A program made the position numbers and the translations under genes. Shown here piece after piece: positions 24,349-36,626 of a DNA stretch of 64,000 bases (its first letter is position 1; each line of letters opens with the position of its first letter). The notes under the pieces are model-generated. The model did no database searches and had not been told where the DNA came from. It saw nothing but the letters and a program-made list of their open reading frames with translations. This stretch comes from Diadema setosum. Its lineage: Eukaryota; Echinodermata; Echinoidea; Diadematoida; Diadematidae. The stretch is from NCBI RefSeq assembly GCF_964275005.1, contig NC_092699.1, positions 22,926,333 to 22,990,332 of the forward strand, given 5' to 3'.

Positions 24349-24378
24349 TGAAGCGTCCCGGAGAGGACGTGAAACGTC
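24345..24378 (+). ncRNA. Hammerhead-ribozyme-like motif, right arm
   Basis: CTGATGA at 24345-24351, stem-loop II GCGTCC...GGACGT, and GAAAC at 24371-24375 match the hammerhead core order. The same sequence occurs inverted at 24085-24118. Retroelement hammerheads are usually type I with a very short stem III. I could not place a convincing cleavage triplet, so this is a motif call and not a demonstrated ribozyme. Confidence 0.5.
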
Positions 24379-24438
24379 GCTATACTCCAAATTACAAGTA
24401 AGTCCAGTTGACCAGATTTACAAATAATTATAGTTCAT

Positions 24439-27400
24439 AATAACAAGAAATAGGCCCTACCCCTCGTGTCCGTTATTCTTGTATGATTTCGGTATAAATA
24501 TGTAACGAAATTATTGTACCAGATCAGTATACCAGAGTACACGTCATTATGTACAAACAATGGTGTACAAAAAAGCTTTATCATTACAATCTACATACAA
24601 GAGAAACAACCAAATCCCAACAGGTTTCATAATGTGATACGTGGCACATTACTAGGGATTTCTTATTCGGGCATAAACGCAAAAATAGATTGCAGATGAT
24701 GTTACCAGGTCAAAATAACTTCTGAAAATAGCAAACAAACAAAGCGTTGTAGTTTATGTGCTTTATGATTCACCTGGAGTCTACGGGAAGGACTATACCA
24801 GACACAATCACGCGTGTTCGTGTTTTTTTTTTTCTCTCTTAACTACATCATTTACAAAAATAATGAAAAAATGATACGCATCAGTGCAACGCTATGTACA
24901 ATTCAGATAAAGCATTATGCAGTAAATGGAAAATTAAGAGGAAGCGAATTTACTAAAACGAATATTGCACAAAGAAAGCAGTGATACGGAACGTAACAGC
25001 ACAATCTGCAACATAGTTTTTCAAGTCAAAGGGACACAGTTTTTGGCCATTTCATGACACAGTTATATCTCAACTGGAGGAAATTCTATACTATTTAACA
25101 TGGTCCCTCCGTACCCTGTGAAAATGATGAAAACACATTTCGCAATGCTAAAACGATACCTCCAAAATGTCTACAACAAGGTTGTATATTTCTTATACTC
25201 CTACAAAATGAATTCAACGGTAAAGATGAGGCGTCCGTTTTTCGGATATGAGCTAGTATCCAGTTGATCGTACCTAAAATGACAGAATGGGAATACGGAT
25301 TACAAATAGCAGATCAAACGGTAAACTATTTTGCCTGGCGGAGTATGCCACACGTCATCCATTTGGAATATGTAACATCGAAAGATAGATCACATGTTGG
25401 GAGGATATCAAACTCCAGATCAAATCCGGAAAATTCGCAAACTATATCATATTCATCGTCATTACAGCTAGTTTGTAATTCCATGAGAATGCAGCCTTTT
25501 GTCAAGGCCCTCTCGCTGTATAGTGAAGAGAGCCCATCGCTCGAGAGGGCCATGACAAAAGGCTAATGAGAACGAGACTTGCAGGAACGAAGGATGAAAC
25601 ATTCTATAAAAAGCGTTAACTTACTTCTTTTGAAAGTTATATAATGTAACTTCTGTAAAGCTCTCACAGCCTCTAACCATAACAGATTATACTACACCCA
25701 TATACCAGCCCCGGACAGACTTTTAGCGATAACGGGTGTCTCTTTTTGCACCCGGACAAAACAGGCAACGACCCCGTTTCCTTGCGGAGGACCAAGTAAA
25801 TTATGAGACAAGCTTCCTTCCCGTTTGGGGCTGAACGGGACTGGGATTTTAACTAGTGGTCCCGTGTATGGAGGTAGCGTTACGTGCATCACTGGTCTTT
25901 TACAAGATGTTACCAAAATGTGCGATATATGTGTTAATGCAAAAAAAAAAAATATGAAAACAAGAGCACACACAAACGTAACTCAACAAAGGAAACAATA
26001 CGCCTTTAACCATCTACTGGTTATCCAAATACAGCAGAAGTAATAAGGTTTCTATCAACTTTTAACAATTTGTGGGCCTACCCACAAACATAATCCTAAC
26101 AAACTAAACCTAAAACCCTATTACAACCCTAAACTTAATCCCAAGTCTTTGGAGAAAATAGGACTGGAGCAATATATTGTCGCAGGAGCAGATGTCGTGT
26201 CACTCCCGCCCACCCCCACCCCCCCCCCCGCCTTCCAACCGATGGAAGTTGTCTTTATGGCTATCAAAATATTTGCGCATCTGCAGTGAAGAAATGAGAT
26301 GGTGTGCCCGTACACGCATCCAATCTAAAGATTATGAGGAATGGAATTCTGCAGGCATTTGCAATGAAGAAACAAATATGGGTTGATTTATTCTCTTCGA
26401 TATCTTCCGGGAGTGTTCATTATTTCTTGGCACATAGACTCTGCACAATCAGCAAACTAGGTCATACCGATTTATTCTCTCAAAGTATAAAATGATTTAC
26501 GGCTTTATGTTTTTGACGTATCGGAAATGATATATATAACGATTGCCGCTTTGTAATAAAACATGCGTTTCGCTTCCTTATTTTTTCTACAACGCTTGTC
26601 ACTTAAATCAAATCAAAGTTTTCTTCCTTTTTTTCCCCATGAGGAGACGAATGTTGTACTGACTCACTGGAAGTTGTTTTGTTGATGCTATTTATTCTAT
26701 CTATGCTTGATCAACGGATTAAAACTCATGGATCAGCATTTCAAAGATGTGTTGAACCGAACATTTCGATCATCAAAGATGTAGTAAACTGCACAATAAT
26801 TTTACAAGTAACTGTTTTAAGCCAAGAACAGATACTTTAACATGTTCTGTAAACTTTGATGACAGAAATGAGCAAAGCAACAAGTTCGAGCACAAAATGA
26901 AAATTACACTGACAGTTTGATAAATTCCACTTAGACGTCAACATGATTCAAGATTTTTTTCTTGAACTCTCAGAGCAAATTACAGACCAACAGAAAGATA
27001 AGTCAATACAAAACTGTGCGTATCTCTCCAATAGGGGTATCTGCTCTGTGGTGGCTGTTTAGTATAAGTGTATAGATTCAAATCAACAACTGCATCGTTA
27101 CAAAACATTTAAATAATAAAACTGCCTTATATCCATTATAGTCGAACACATAAAAAAGGAACCAAGGCAAAGACCTAAAATGCGCTGCAGGTTCAGTAAT
27201 GAGAAATCACTTCCTTTGCAGTGCGCCAATTGAGGTGACAACAGCTAAAATACAAATCGCATTTGAGTTGCAATTAGAAGATGATATGGGCTGTTAATGG
27301 ACGTTTTAATCAGAATGATTAGAACTACCTAAAATGTAATAATATATATCATTAAAAATGTATGTAAAAGTATTGCGAAGACGGGTTAATGATCTAATCC

Positions 27401-27710
27401 ACTCTTCTGTATTTGCTTAATTGATGACATTGTAAATATTTAACAATCGTCATAAGTAAAAACAGTTCGGGAGCAGATCTACCCACGATGTACAGGCACC
27501 AATTGTACAAACCAAATGACAACTTCTCATCGTTGGAAAATTGACCATAATGTGGACTTCAATAATAAACACAATGTCCCTCGAGTATCCATCGTTTCAC
27601 GTCAGCCTACGCCCACGATAATGCACTATAGAGATGATGAATTTGTATGTGCGTCTTTTTTTACCCGAGCTTGCACCACACAGAAAAAAAAAATCTACCC
27701 TTACTTTTGT
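24439..27710. other. Intergenic region between the Penelope remnant and the receptor gene
   Basis: The only structures seen are a hairpin-forming inverted repeat at 25492-25563, a C-rich tract near 26209-26229, A-rich runs, and a short stretch with CCTAAA/CCCTAAA-like strings at 26097-26145. No ORF has recognisable protein features. Confidence 0.6.
25492..25563. repeat. Inverted repeat, about 29-bp arms
   Basis: AGCCTTTTGTCAAGGCCCTCTCG at the left pairs with CGAGAGGGCCATGACAAAAGGCT at the right with one mismatch, around a loop of about 27 bp. This is likely a short foldback transposon remnant. Confidence 0.65.
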
Positions 27711-27716
27711 TTTATT
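27711..27716 (-). terminator. Candidate poly(A) signal of the receptor gene
   Basis: AATAAA on the minus strand lies about 200 bases after the receptor stop codon at 27914, which is a suitable distance for a short 3' UTR. No other AATAAA candidate between it and the stop was noted. Confidence 0.45.
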
Positions 27717-27913
27717 CTTTGCATAACGACTGTTCTGTGAATGTTGCCTGTCAAAAAGTGGAAATGTACTGCAAGGTCAATATGGTACAAAAAACTGACA
27801 AAAACAAGCAGAATGTGAGTCATTTGTAAAACAGCTTTTCTGTTTCTTGTTCAATCACAAAGAGAGGAAGAGAGTCAGTGTAGAGAAACACAGTGAGATG
27901 AAGTCAGAGTGTG

Positions 27914-29211
27914 TCAGAGCATCTCCTGTTCCTGTTCGTACTCGTGCGTTCTATCGTCCATGTTGCTGCCCGCACTGTGAGACGCGATCGACTGCGTCAC
28001 CACTTGGTGACAATTGGACGCCTGTTTGGTCGTCTGCATGCGAACGTTCCGCTGGGGACGAAAGAGGATGATGTAGACTTTGGGTGCGAAAAGGCACGCG
28101 AGGTTGACGGTGGCACACAGGCAGAAGGCCACGCCCACACTGATGAGGCGGAGTCTGATGTTCGCTGACGTCAGCACATAGATGGGCACCATGGCCAGCC
28201 AGATAATGCAGGTGGTGTAGAGGGTGAAGCCGATGAATTTGGCCTCGTTGAACTGGCCCGGGATCTTGCGGGTTAGGAAGGCGTAAGCCGTGCAGAGCAG
28301 CATGAGGAAGATCGGGTAGGCCATGTTGAGCAGCGAGAAATAGTCGACGTAGCTCTGGCAGACGAGGTACACTACCTGATAGCTGACGACGAAGCGGGTG
28401 ACGCGTGGCGGGCTGGCCACCATCAGTGCGCCGGAGAGGATCAGTTGCATGCCGATCAGGACCGCGGTGATGATAACCTGGGAGGTGGGACTGATGAATT
28501 CGGGTCGCTTCGGGGTGACACGCGCGTTCTGGAAGATGCGGTGCACCCGGTTGGTCTTCACCAAGATGGCGCTGTAGCATACCGTGAAGCCGTGCGCCAT
28601 CATCAACTGGTGAGCCGCGCACAAGCCGGGTGTAGGATACACAAAGAAGAGCATGGCCATGGTGTAGCAGATGAACACACCAAAGAGCAGGATAGCCATC
28701 AGCTCCCGTCCCGACGCCTTCACGATGGGCGTGGTGCTGTACTTACACAACACAACAGTAATAAGGATTGTCGTGAGGATCCCTAAGATGGCAAACACGA
28801 CCACCAGCACCGCCCAGCCGTCCGGGTGCACGGGCTCAGCCGGCACCGGAACACACCCGGTGTACGATGCATTGGTCTTGCGCCCTCTCTCACACTCGCC
28901 GCAAGCCCGTCCCCCATCCGTCACGTAGAAGCGGTGAATGTCGCCGCAAGGTTCGCATCTCGAACAGCATTCGTCCTCCAGTCGAATCTTCTTCTCCCAC
29001 GGCTTGCACGCCACGCTGCACTCTGACTTGGGGTACTCCGGAGAGGCGAGCTTAAACTGGGCTCGCGAGCCGTTCAAGTGGATCTTGTCCGAGAAGTGGC
29101 CAATCGTCACGTACTTGTACTCCCCTGAGGCGACCTGTTGGTAGTTGAGCAGCGTGTAGAGAGCAGGGCCGTCGCCGTGTGAGTCGAACTTCAGCGATGC
29201 TCCCGTGATCC
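27914..29211 (-). CDS. GRM-like: Metabotropic glutamate receptor-like GPCR, last exon (cysteine-rich and 7TM domains)
   Basis: This exon completes the ligand-domain end (SLKFDSHGDGPALYTLLNYQ), the nine-cysteine linker (SECSVACKPW ... GCVPVP) and seven membrane segments. It ends with a roughly 48-residue cytoplasmic tail, ...HEYEQEQEML. Class C hallmarks are FNEAKFIGFTLYTTCIIWLA in TM6, FAPKVYIILFRPQRNVR at the end of TM7, and the TM3 (GLCAAH) and loop-2 (VYLVCQSY) cysteines. The acceptor on the minus strand is TCGCTGTCAATGCAG ending at 29212. The first two bases complete a Gly codon with the G left by the previous exon. The product would be a plasma-membrane amino-acid-sensing receptor that works as a dimer. 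The tail is much shorter than in vertebrate mGluR1/5 and shows no Homer-binding motif that I can see. Confidence 0.93.
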
Positions 29212-29992
29212 CTGCATTGACAGCGAATGACAGAGGGAAAACCATATCGACATCAGTGGTTACGAACAAATAGACTCCAACCCCGAAATATACGGGGGTG
29301 GTTGAGAGAGAGGGGAAAAGGGGGGGGGGGGTGGTGGGAAGCAGTCTGGTGCGAAGGAAATATCAAACCACTTAAACTCGAAGGTCAAGATAGTGTGCTG
29401 CCATTTCTGACGCTAGATAAAAAACATCGAAGGTCACGGAGAGTTCATCTCTTTTGCACTATAAGATAAATCACTATAAGTCTCACGTCTTTTTAAAGTG
29501 CACGTTTGCCTTGGTTGGACATGTAGTTTGTCTACTTCATAATCAAAATAAGCAGAGTGTGGTATGTTGTTTTTGATTTATACAAAGCAAGGGGCAACTA
29601 CAGTATCAAGCAACATAAAAGGCTCTCTGCAGCCTCTGAATCTGAATCTCATTTCCGTGAAAGATTTATTGCGACAATATTTCAGAGCTTCACATGCCCC
29701 AAGTGCGTACTTGACCTAGCAATAACTGAATAATGCAAAGGATCATTATATATGTATAACCATAGATTTTAGACATGGAAAATAATATCAGCGGGCAGAC
29801 GTTCATTCAAAGCTATTCAGAAGGGGTTTAAGAAAGAATCATCCATATGTTTGAAGACAATATTTCTCACCATTCTAAACCTTTGTCAATATTGATGAAT
29901 ACACGAATCATCTGTGACTGAACTGACAAGAGATAAGAGGGAACTCCACTTCCGTCAAGAACACAAAAACGAGTGTTTGGTATAAAACACAC

Positions 29993-30373
29993 CTTCAAAT
30001 TGAACCTTGCTCAAGAATCGTTTGAGGTCGTCCCCCTGCACTGGTCGCATACGATCGCACAAGCCCGGAATGCCTCCGCAGAATTCCCGATGCATTTCCC
30101 TCAGCGCGTAGGCGAACGCGAGAAGCGCGTCAGACACGAACTGCAGCTGGTAGAGCTGATGATAATTGCTGGAAAGCGCATGCGGCCGCTCGTCCCCAGT
30201 GCAGCGGCGCGTGAACCGTGGGGACATCGGGGGTCGGTGGACGACCCGGTTGTGGCTGGCAATGAAGTCCGTGTTGGACCACGTGCAGTTGTTGAGAACC
30301 TCCCAGTACTCCAGGAACCAGGGGTTTCGCCGGTTGGTGCGCGGATTGAGGTTGGTGAAATATGTATCGAAAC
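29993..30373 (-). CDS. GRM-like: mGluR-like receptor, ligand-domain exon (lobe 2 to lobe 1 return)
   Basis: It encodes about 127 residues beginning FDTYFTNLNPRTNRRNPWF and ending SKVQFEG. It is bounded by a TCATGTTCAG acceptor and a GAAG|GTGTGT donor, both phase 1, and joins perfectly to the neighbouring exons. Family cysteines are kept: the NNCTW...RRCTG pair (C378/C394 in mGluR1) and FCGGIPGLCDRM. At the position of mGluR1 Lys409 (QDSK-MGF) this protein has Gln (YHQLYQ-LQF), so the side-chain carboxylate contact is missing. The open frame runs on past the donor, but those codons are intronic. Confidence 0.9.
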
Positions 30374-30820
30374 CTGAACATGACAAGACATTTAAGAAAC
30401 AGTTAAGGTGTTAACTGTTACCGGCATTACGAATATTTTCTTGATGAGTGGTACAACTTAGTCCTCATATGACACTCTTTCAATGATTGTGACGGAATTA
30501 CTCGTCGTGATATAGGAGTGAAAACAGCGTCATATTTGAATTACTTATAATTTGACGCAGATTCCTTATAACAAGTTCTTTTTTTTTCATCATCACTCAG
30601 TCTGTTGGAAGATGTAACTTGCTTCTGATTCATATGTGTAACTTATCTTTATAACTTTTATCACGTTCACAAAACAATACGTTTCATGTTTTTCGTGGCA
30701 GCAAAATGTAATCACTGGGTACTTTGGCAATTTCAATCCAAAAACGGCCTTCAAGGTTTAAAAATTCTAAATTTTACTACGTCAAAGTAAAAGTTTTCTA
30801 TCTTTGGTGCTGGTTCTTAC

Positions 30821-31009
30821 CTTTGATGAGTTTCGTCGTTGGATGAATCGTTATGGCGCCCTCTAGCGCCGCCTCGTTGTGCAGTGTATGGTACTGACGT
30901 CCGCTGAGTGAATCGCTCCCAATCCAGATGAAATGACCCTCTTTATTTCGTCTCTGGACGGCTTGAAGGAGCCTCGATGCGTGAGTCTCCAAGCTCCAGA
31001 TGATCACCA
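30821..31009 (-). CDS. GRM-like: mGluR-like receptor, ligand-domain exon
   Basis: This 189-base exon encodes VIIWSLETHASRLLQAV and GHFIWIGSDSLSGRQ, then GAITIHPTTKLIKG. It matches the mGluR segment around the GSD motif. The Asp (mGluR1 D318) and the Arg five residues on (R323) are conserved. The acceptor CGTCAAAACAG and donor AAAG|GTAAGA give phase 1 at both sides. The Val codon at its start is split with the exon at 43779, and the Gly codon at its end with the exon at 30373. It sits about 12.8 kb from the upstream exon. Confidence 0.9.
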
Positions 31010-34000
31010 CTGTTTTGACGAAATGGCAAAACAACAGGAGGAAAGCGATAATGTATCCAGTTACTGGCGGCAGAGACAACATATTTTGTAGGAGCGCAAT
31101 GAAAATATTCGACGATCAGCCGGCAGATTTACGATAACCTTTTTAACCATGGCATGCAGGGATCACGCTTTTGGTAACACGAGCTCGAAAAATTGTGTCA
31201 TTTTTGCATTGAACTCTCTTCCCAAATAATCTTCCCTGGAGCAATGTCACAACTGAGGATGTTTCCAGCAGTTTCACGTTTCCATCAATCAACTGCCAGC
31301 CTTATGCACAGATGATAACTGTCTATGGATGCAAGATAATACCCTGATAAAGGGGATGATGGATTCTAAAGACGTATGGAAATTACCAGCTTAGAGTGGC
31401 ATAGAGTATGTAGGTACTCCAAGAGTGATGTACAAAGCGCCCTCTACGATACAAGAATGTGGACGAATGTGATGAATTTCTTATGAGAAATGTCAGAGGG
31501 TGATCATTCCCCACGTTAATTTGAGCTCAAATTGAAGGACAGGAAAGGCCACATCTCACAAGAAAATAAGACCTTTTTCACAAAGCTGTGTTTGATATGA
31601 TGTCTGATGACAGAAAATAGTAAACAAACAGTATTTCAAGAGAAGATGCACGAGTTAAAAGCACGACTATTGCTCAATACTATCATTACCAGCCAATGTC
31701 CAGTAAATTACCACGCCAAGTAATTTCTTGGTTTGTCGCAAGTCTTCCTTTGTTGTCCATTATTTGGACGCCATCTGTTAGAAATGTTGCATTGTAATCA
31801 GATGCTACTTTATAATTGTTACATGCTTTTTTTAATGATTGAAAACGACAGTTGGTGGAATGCATGAGTGAATTTGTCCTTGCACAGCTTCAGCAACAAA
31901 TCCAAAGAAATAAACTTTCCAGAGAATGCTATTTTGCCTCAAAGCAGACCTATTGTAGCATACCAACACGCACAAATCAAGGATATGTATTGACGAAAGA
32001 ATGGAACATTTATCTTTGAATGAGATCATTTTCCTCTACAAAGCTTTGAACAAAACAAACACCCAATAATGGACAATAAATGATTGAAATGAAATTGGAA
32101 TTTGAAATTGAAATCTAACTTGCGCCTCATCGATGTGATTTAAGTCTTCGTTTTTGGTTGGAGACAGTCTCTTGTAGTAACCCATATGCAGGAAATGACG
32201 TTTCTTAAAGGAACTATCGTGCAATGATTTTTTTTTTCGATTTGTTTAGATCACAATTACTTTTCAAACACTAAATATCTCGAGTTGGTTACGTCGATTA
32301 AAGGCAAATTGTCATCCAGTTGCAACATATTATACAGAAAAGAAACAGAAAGGATTGCTCGTCTGGTGCATATCGGCGGTTATAAGGCCCATTAGCGTGG
32401 ATTTCTTCGACCAACAGTCAGAAGTCAACTGGAAGAAATATTGCCAAGCCCGAGGTACCAATCAAGACCGCTTGGTCATAGATCATTCACCTTCCTTGTT
32501 AATGATACTACATAAGCCGAACAATCAAATGGCGATCGACATATGCACCAAACTACAGCCCATTCATGGCTGAAATCCCCACTTAAACTTTGCTCCAATC
32601 ACACAGCTCGACAGCTTCGACGTTCACTCTCGATTCACGGACGGGATTAACTGCACTTGTGCTGGGATCGGTATGACCATGGAGCTATTGCATGTACATG
32701 TATACACGTGGAACGGATATGCAAAGAGTAACCTGTTCCCCTGCAGACAACCTCCGACAACTACAACAACAACATCAATCAAAGTTGCTGCTTCATGACA
32801 TTCTGCTTGAGAAACTGGTTCGCCCTTATACACAGTGTCATCGAAAGTTCAACAGGACAAGCGATGATATTTTGCCTTGACATATTTATATAGGGGTGAA
32901 CCTTGATACTGTCTCGCTGTTGGCGTTTAATGGAACGAACTATAAAAAAAACACACACACAACACCGCGCCTTTTCTTGGGGAAATGATGAAACGTTCAG
33001 AAATCAATGCACAGACACTTACAGAGAAATCAGAAAAATAGTGACTTGGGGGGGGGGGGGGTATTTTGACAATAGATCGGCACGAGAAAACAACTTTCAC
33101 TCCTTCTCTCAAGATATATATGCATTTCTCATGTCCGTTTTCTCAGATCGATCGACCCGGAGCGATCGAATTTCGCCTCGGCAATTAGCGTTCCATTTTC
33201 CGCGCGACCTTTTGCCGATAAACAAACGACATACGACCGTCGTTACTTAAAACACAAAGAGGAATGTCCTACTATTCTTCTTTGATGCCCCCCCCCCCCC
33301 ACCATCACACCATTATCTTCAGCCCATTGCCTCTCGGCAACGCGTTCTGTGATACGATTTTCTACCTTTCAATTCCCCCAGCACGGTGAAACCGGATATC
33401 ACCGTTATTCGCGAAGTAACAAACACCTTACAGCTCATCTTCTATGCGTATTGGTTTTCTATAGAATATAAAATGTATTTACCCCGTAAGAGTCTAATCG
33501 ATGTGAAAATGAGAAAAGGAAATGAATGACAAGTCTAAAACAAAAATGGCTTGGGAGAAATTCATTTCCTGGAAGACAGGTAAAGGCATTTGAAATGCAA
33601 ACCAAAACTAAACGGACCGTGTCGCAAGATTTACGCTTCCTGACCAGCAGAGTTGTAAATTGGAGACACAAAAACGACACGTATATGATAATGCATAAAA
33701 TGAAGGAAAAGACAAGAAAAACAGGAGGAAAAGGAAATAGAGATGTCTGCTGTGTTAAATGATAACCCCTATCTTAATCTGGTGCATGCAAATCACGACA
33801 CAGAAACGAAATCTCAGTACACAATGAAAAAAGAAAATCTATCTTCATATTTATGTGTTATAATACTCATAGCTATTCCACTTTTTCCAGGGAAAGCGAC
33901 ACACACAGAGTTCCCCCCCCCCCGAAAAATGTGTTATCATTGATTTCAAACACAAAAATATCTTTTCCTCTCGAATAGCGGGAAATGAACAGTGACCTGA

Positions 34001-34119
34001 CTATTTCTCCTTTATTTCTTTAGGTCAGAGTATATTGCCTGTAATAAATTAGTAAGTCGTCATCAACATTTTAATGTTGTCCACCCCGTTTCTTTCATTC
34101 ACAATTCTTCTGTGACCAT

Positions 34120-34450
34120 TCCTTCAGCCGGATTAACGAGAACGTACATCGATTGAAGGGAATCGTGCTCGCGCAATTAATTTGCTGAAATCAATCCGAA
34201 ATGATAGTAATAATATGAGAAAGAGGAAGAAGCCGCCGGTACCGTTTTCTTTTTGTCGGGGATTAAGATGTCACTGGTAAATATTGACGCAGAAGACTCG
34301 AGCATATTATTTCGCCTAACCCGAGCCGCCCAGATATAGTCCGAGACTGGCGTTCCCCTGGGTCGTAGAAAACGATACAACGCAAGGTAAACTGACGCAT
34401 GGTGGGGCGCTGATGGTGAATCAGAATTTGGAGATGGCCGCCATTATCTT
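34120..34450. promoter_or_regulatory. Candidate cis-regulatory block in the receptor intron
   Basis: This non-repetitive, CpG-richer stretch in an AT-rich intron contains two GGATTA (Otx-type) strings, CAATTAATTT (homeodomain type), GTAAATATT (Fox type) and GCCGCCATTA (YY1-like). Clusters like this are typical of enhancers or internal promoters, but short motifs occur by chance. This is inference only. Confidence 0.25.
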
Positions 34451-36219
34451 AGTAGTTTTGAAATACAAATATTGGTTTCATAGTTAGAGTGAGTGAAAGT
34501 GAGAAGAGAGAAAGAGAGGGAGGGGAGAGGGAGGAAGGTGGAAAGAGAAATAATGACAAATAGAAAGAGAGATGTTATCAAAGAGTGTAACATTTACATT
34601 GATCAAATCAAATTACCTGCTCCACTGAATGACATTAATGTTGGCAAATTTCGTCAAAATCCGACACCATGCATATGCGTTTTAAAGAAGGAGACCAAAA
34701 TGCATAGCCTTAAGCCTGCCAGGAAACACACGACACACGAAGCATCATGGACAACGGACCAAAGACGATCGCAGTAGCTCACTTGAGTCTATTGGCCCTA
34801 CAGTGAGCTTTGAATCTTGTGCGGCTATACAAACATCAGCACTATTACCACACTGCTATTGCCGCTCGTACTATATACCACCATACTAGCTACAGCGACA
34901 ACCCCGACAACGCGTCTTTCTCGTATCACCCCTTTTCGGTAAGAACGTGACAATACATTGGAGACAATGTCTAACAGTAAACACGCTTTCCTGTTTGGGT
35001 CCTTCATGGACAGCTCTTTAGATCGCCATGATTCTGAGTCTAATCTTCGTGAGATGTTAACTTCGCATAATATGTATACCTTTCTCTTCTGTTTTTCTCG
35101 TGAACGTGTCTTATTCTTTAGCATGTGGAATAAAATGAAATGAATTAAAAAAGAATAAAACAGACATTGCAAACTGAAGTATTGCTCTACGGATGGCTGT
35201 CACGGTAAAGATGAAATTCAATCATCTCTGGCGGAGAGAGAGAGATGGGCCATAAATCGCTGTTAAGACAGTAAGAAGGACAGACTGACACCAAATTCCC
35301 ACTTTTCAAAACATAACAAAAAATAACATTTACTCAAAACGTACACGCGAAAGCGTTCATTGATATTTCCAGAGCAATGATTCGTATTTAAGATATATTA
35401 AAGTTATTATAGATATCATTAAGATATTTATATTATTAAATTTAAAAAAATATCAAAATTATTTAGATATATTGTGACTACACTTTGGACATTAAGTTTG
35501 GTCTATTCACAAGTTATCCAGAGCTGTCATGACAACGCATTTTGTTTTCTCTCTCTCTTCGATTTTCTTTTCTTTCTTTGTAAATACTATATCTTTTCAC
35601 ATCACTCAAACCATGCCTACAGAACATGTAGACCAACATACTCATGGTCACACAAAATGCTCGTGGGATTCTTTGCGCCAAAAAACACCACGACTCATGA
35701 AGCGGGGAGGTCTCGGGTGGCGGCGTACTTGTTGGTTGAGAGCGTGACCTCCATAGGACGAGATGGATGGAAGCACGCTTCAAAGAAGTCGGCAAACAGA
35801 TTGAAGTCATCCAACACACACAAGGGCAGTCGACGAAAAATTGGATTCCTGCTCTCGAGTGTGCACCTCTCCCTCTTTTGATTTTCGTATTTCTCAACCA
35901 ATCCTCTTCTTTTTGTTTCGACTGGCGGCTGGGGGAGGGGTCTTTTGAAACTTACTTGGCCATCATCAGCGTGGATGCCTGTTGATCACATCATTATCAA
36001 GTCATAATAATGGTACCCGCTATATAGGGAGGCGGGATGGCAAATGATGCTGTCTTGCAGGACTTTAGCATACCCCCCCCCCCCCCCCCCCCCACGATGC
36101 CGTTATTCAAAACCGAGCTAACGGAAGTCTGCAGTACGAAAAGTCGTCCATGTGCCCCCTAAATCACAATAATCATTACGGCAAGATGATCCCAGGGTAG
36201 TGCAAGATATGCACTTGGG

Positions 36220-36626
36220 CATTAAAAGTATGGTACTGTTTCAGTTGAGATGGGGCTACAGGTTTCCAACTTTTTTTTTTTTTTGATGATAACTTTTTGA
36301 GATAATGAGAAACCTCTTGTAAAGTATGAAAGAGCATATAATTCTAAGAGGAATTCAAAGTTCATTTGATGAAAATTGTTTTTGCAATGGCTGAGATATC
36401 GATAACAAAACAATCCTAATGAAAGGTTGGACCCATGTTTTATTATATAGGATCGCTTTGTTTTACTCTGTTTCTGGACATCTCAGCCATTTCCAAACCG
36501 ATTTTCATCAAATGAACTTCGAAGTACTAATGCTCTTTAACATTTCATAAAGTGAATTCTAGGTATCCTTCAAAAAGTTAAAGGCTGAATCCTAACACCA
36601 ACCAATACTATACCATTCCTTTAAAT
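36220..36626. mobile_element. Dispersed foldback repeat, copy 2
   Basis: The left end (ATTAAAAGTATGGTACTG) is inversely related to the right end (ACTATACCATTCCTTTAAAT). Internally TTCATTTGATGAAAAT pairs with ATTTTCATCAAATGAAC, and AATGGCTGAGATAT with ACATCTCAGCCATT. It is related to the copy near 2900-3362. It is about 407 bp, without coding sequence, and best explained as a MITE. Confidence 0.7.

Larger units (their letters stand above)
23990..24438 (+). mobile_element. Penelope-like retroelement remnant with inverted terminal arms
   Basis: A left arm (24031-24156) is inverted relative to a right arm (24307-24438). Both contain the same terminal sequence including a hammerhead-ribozyme-like core. 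Between and into the right arm runs a short open frame resembling the C-terminal end of a Penelope-like polyprotein (see the fragment at 24157-24348). Penelope-like elements are known to carry direct or inverted terminal repeats with hammerhead motifs, and to be heavily 5'-truncated. The left arm continues outward to about 23990 with a string (AATGTTCTCAGTCATCCAGG) that has no counterpart beyond the right arm. Reverse transcriptase is absent. Confidence 0.7.

Noticed and set aside
26097..26145. Telomere-like repeats
   Set aside because: The CCTAAA/CCCTAAA-like strings are irregular, short and not in tandem.
27911..29055. Plus-strand and alternate-frame ORFs across the receptor 7TM exon
   Set aside because: They are antisense or shifted shadows of a clearly identified GPCR exon and lack domains.
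30101..30391. Alternate-frame minus-strand ORFs over the 29993-30373 exon
   Set aside because: They are shadows. Only the frame with FDTYF...RNPWF matches the family and the splice phases.
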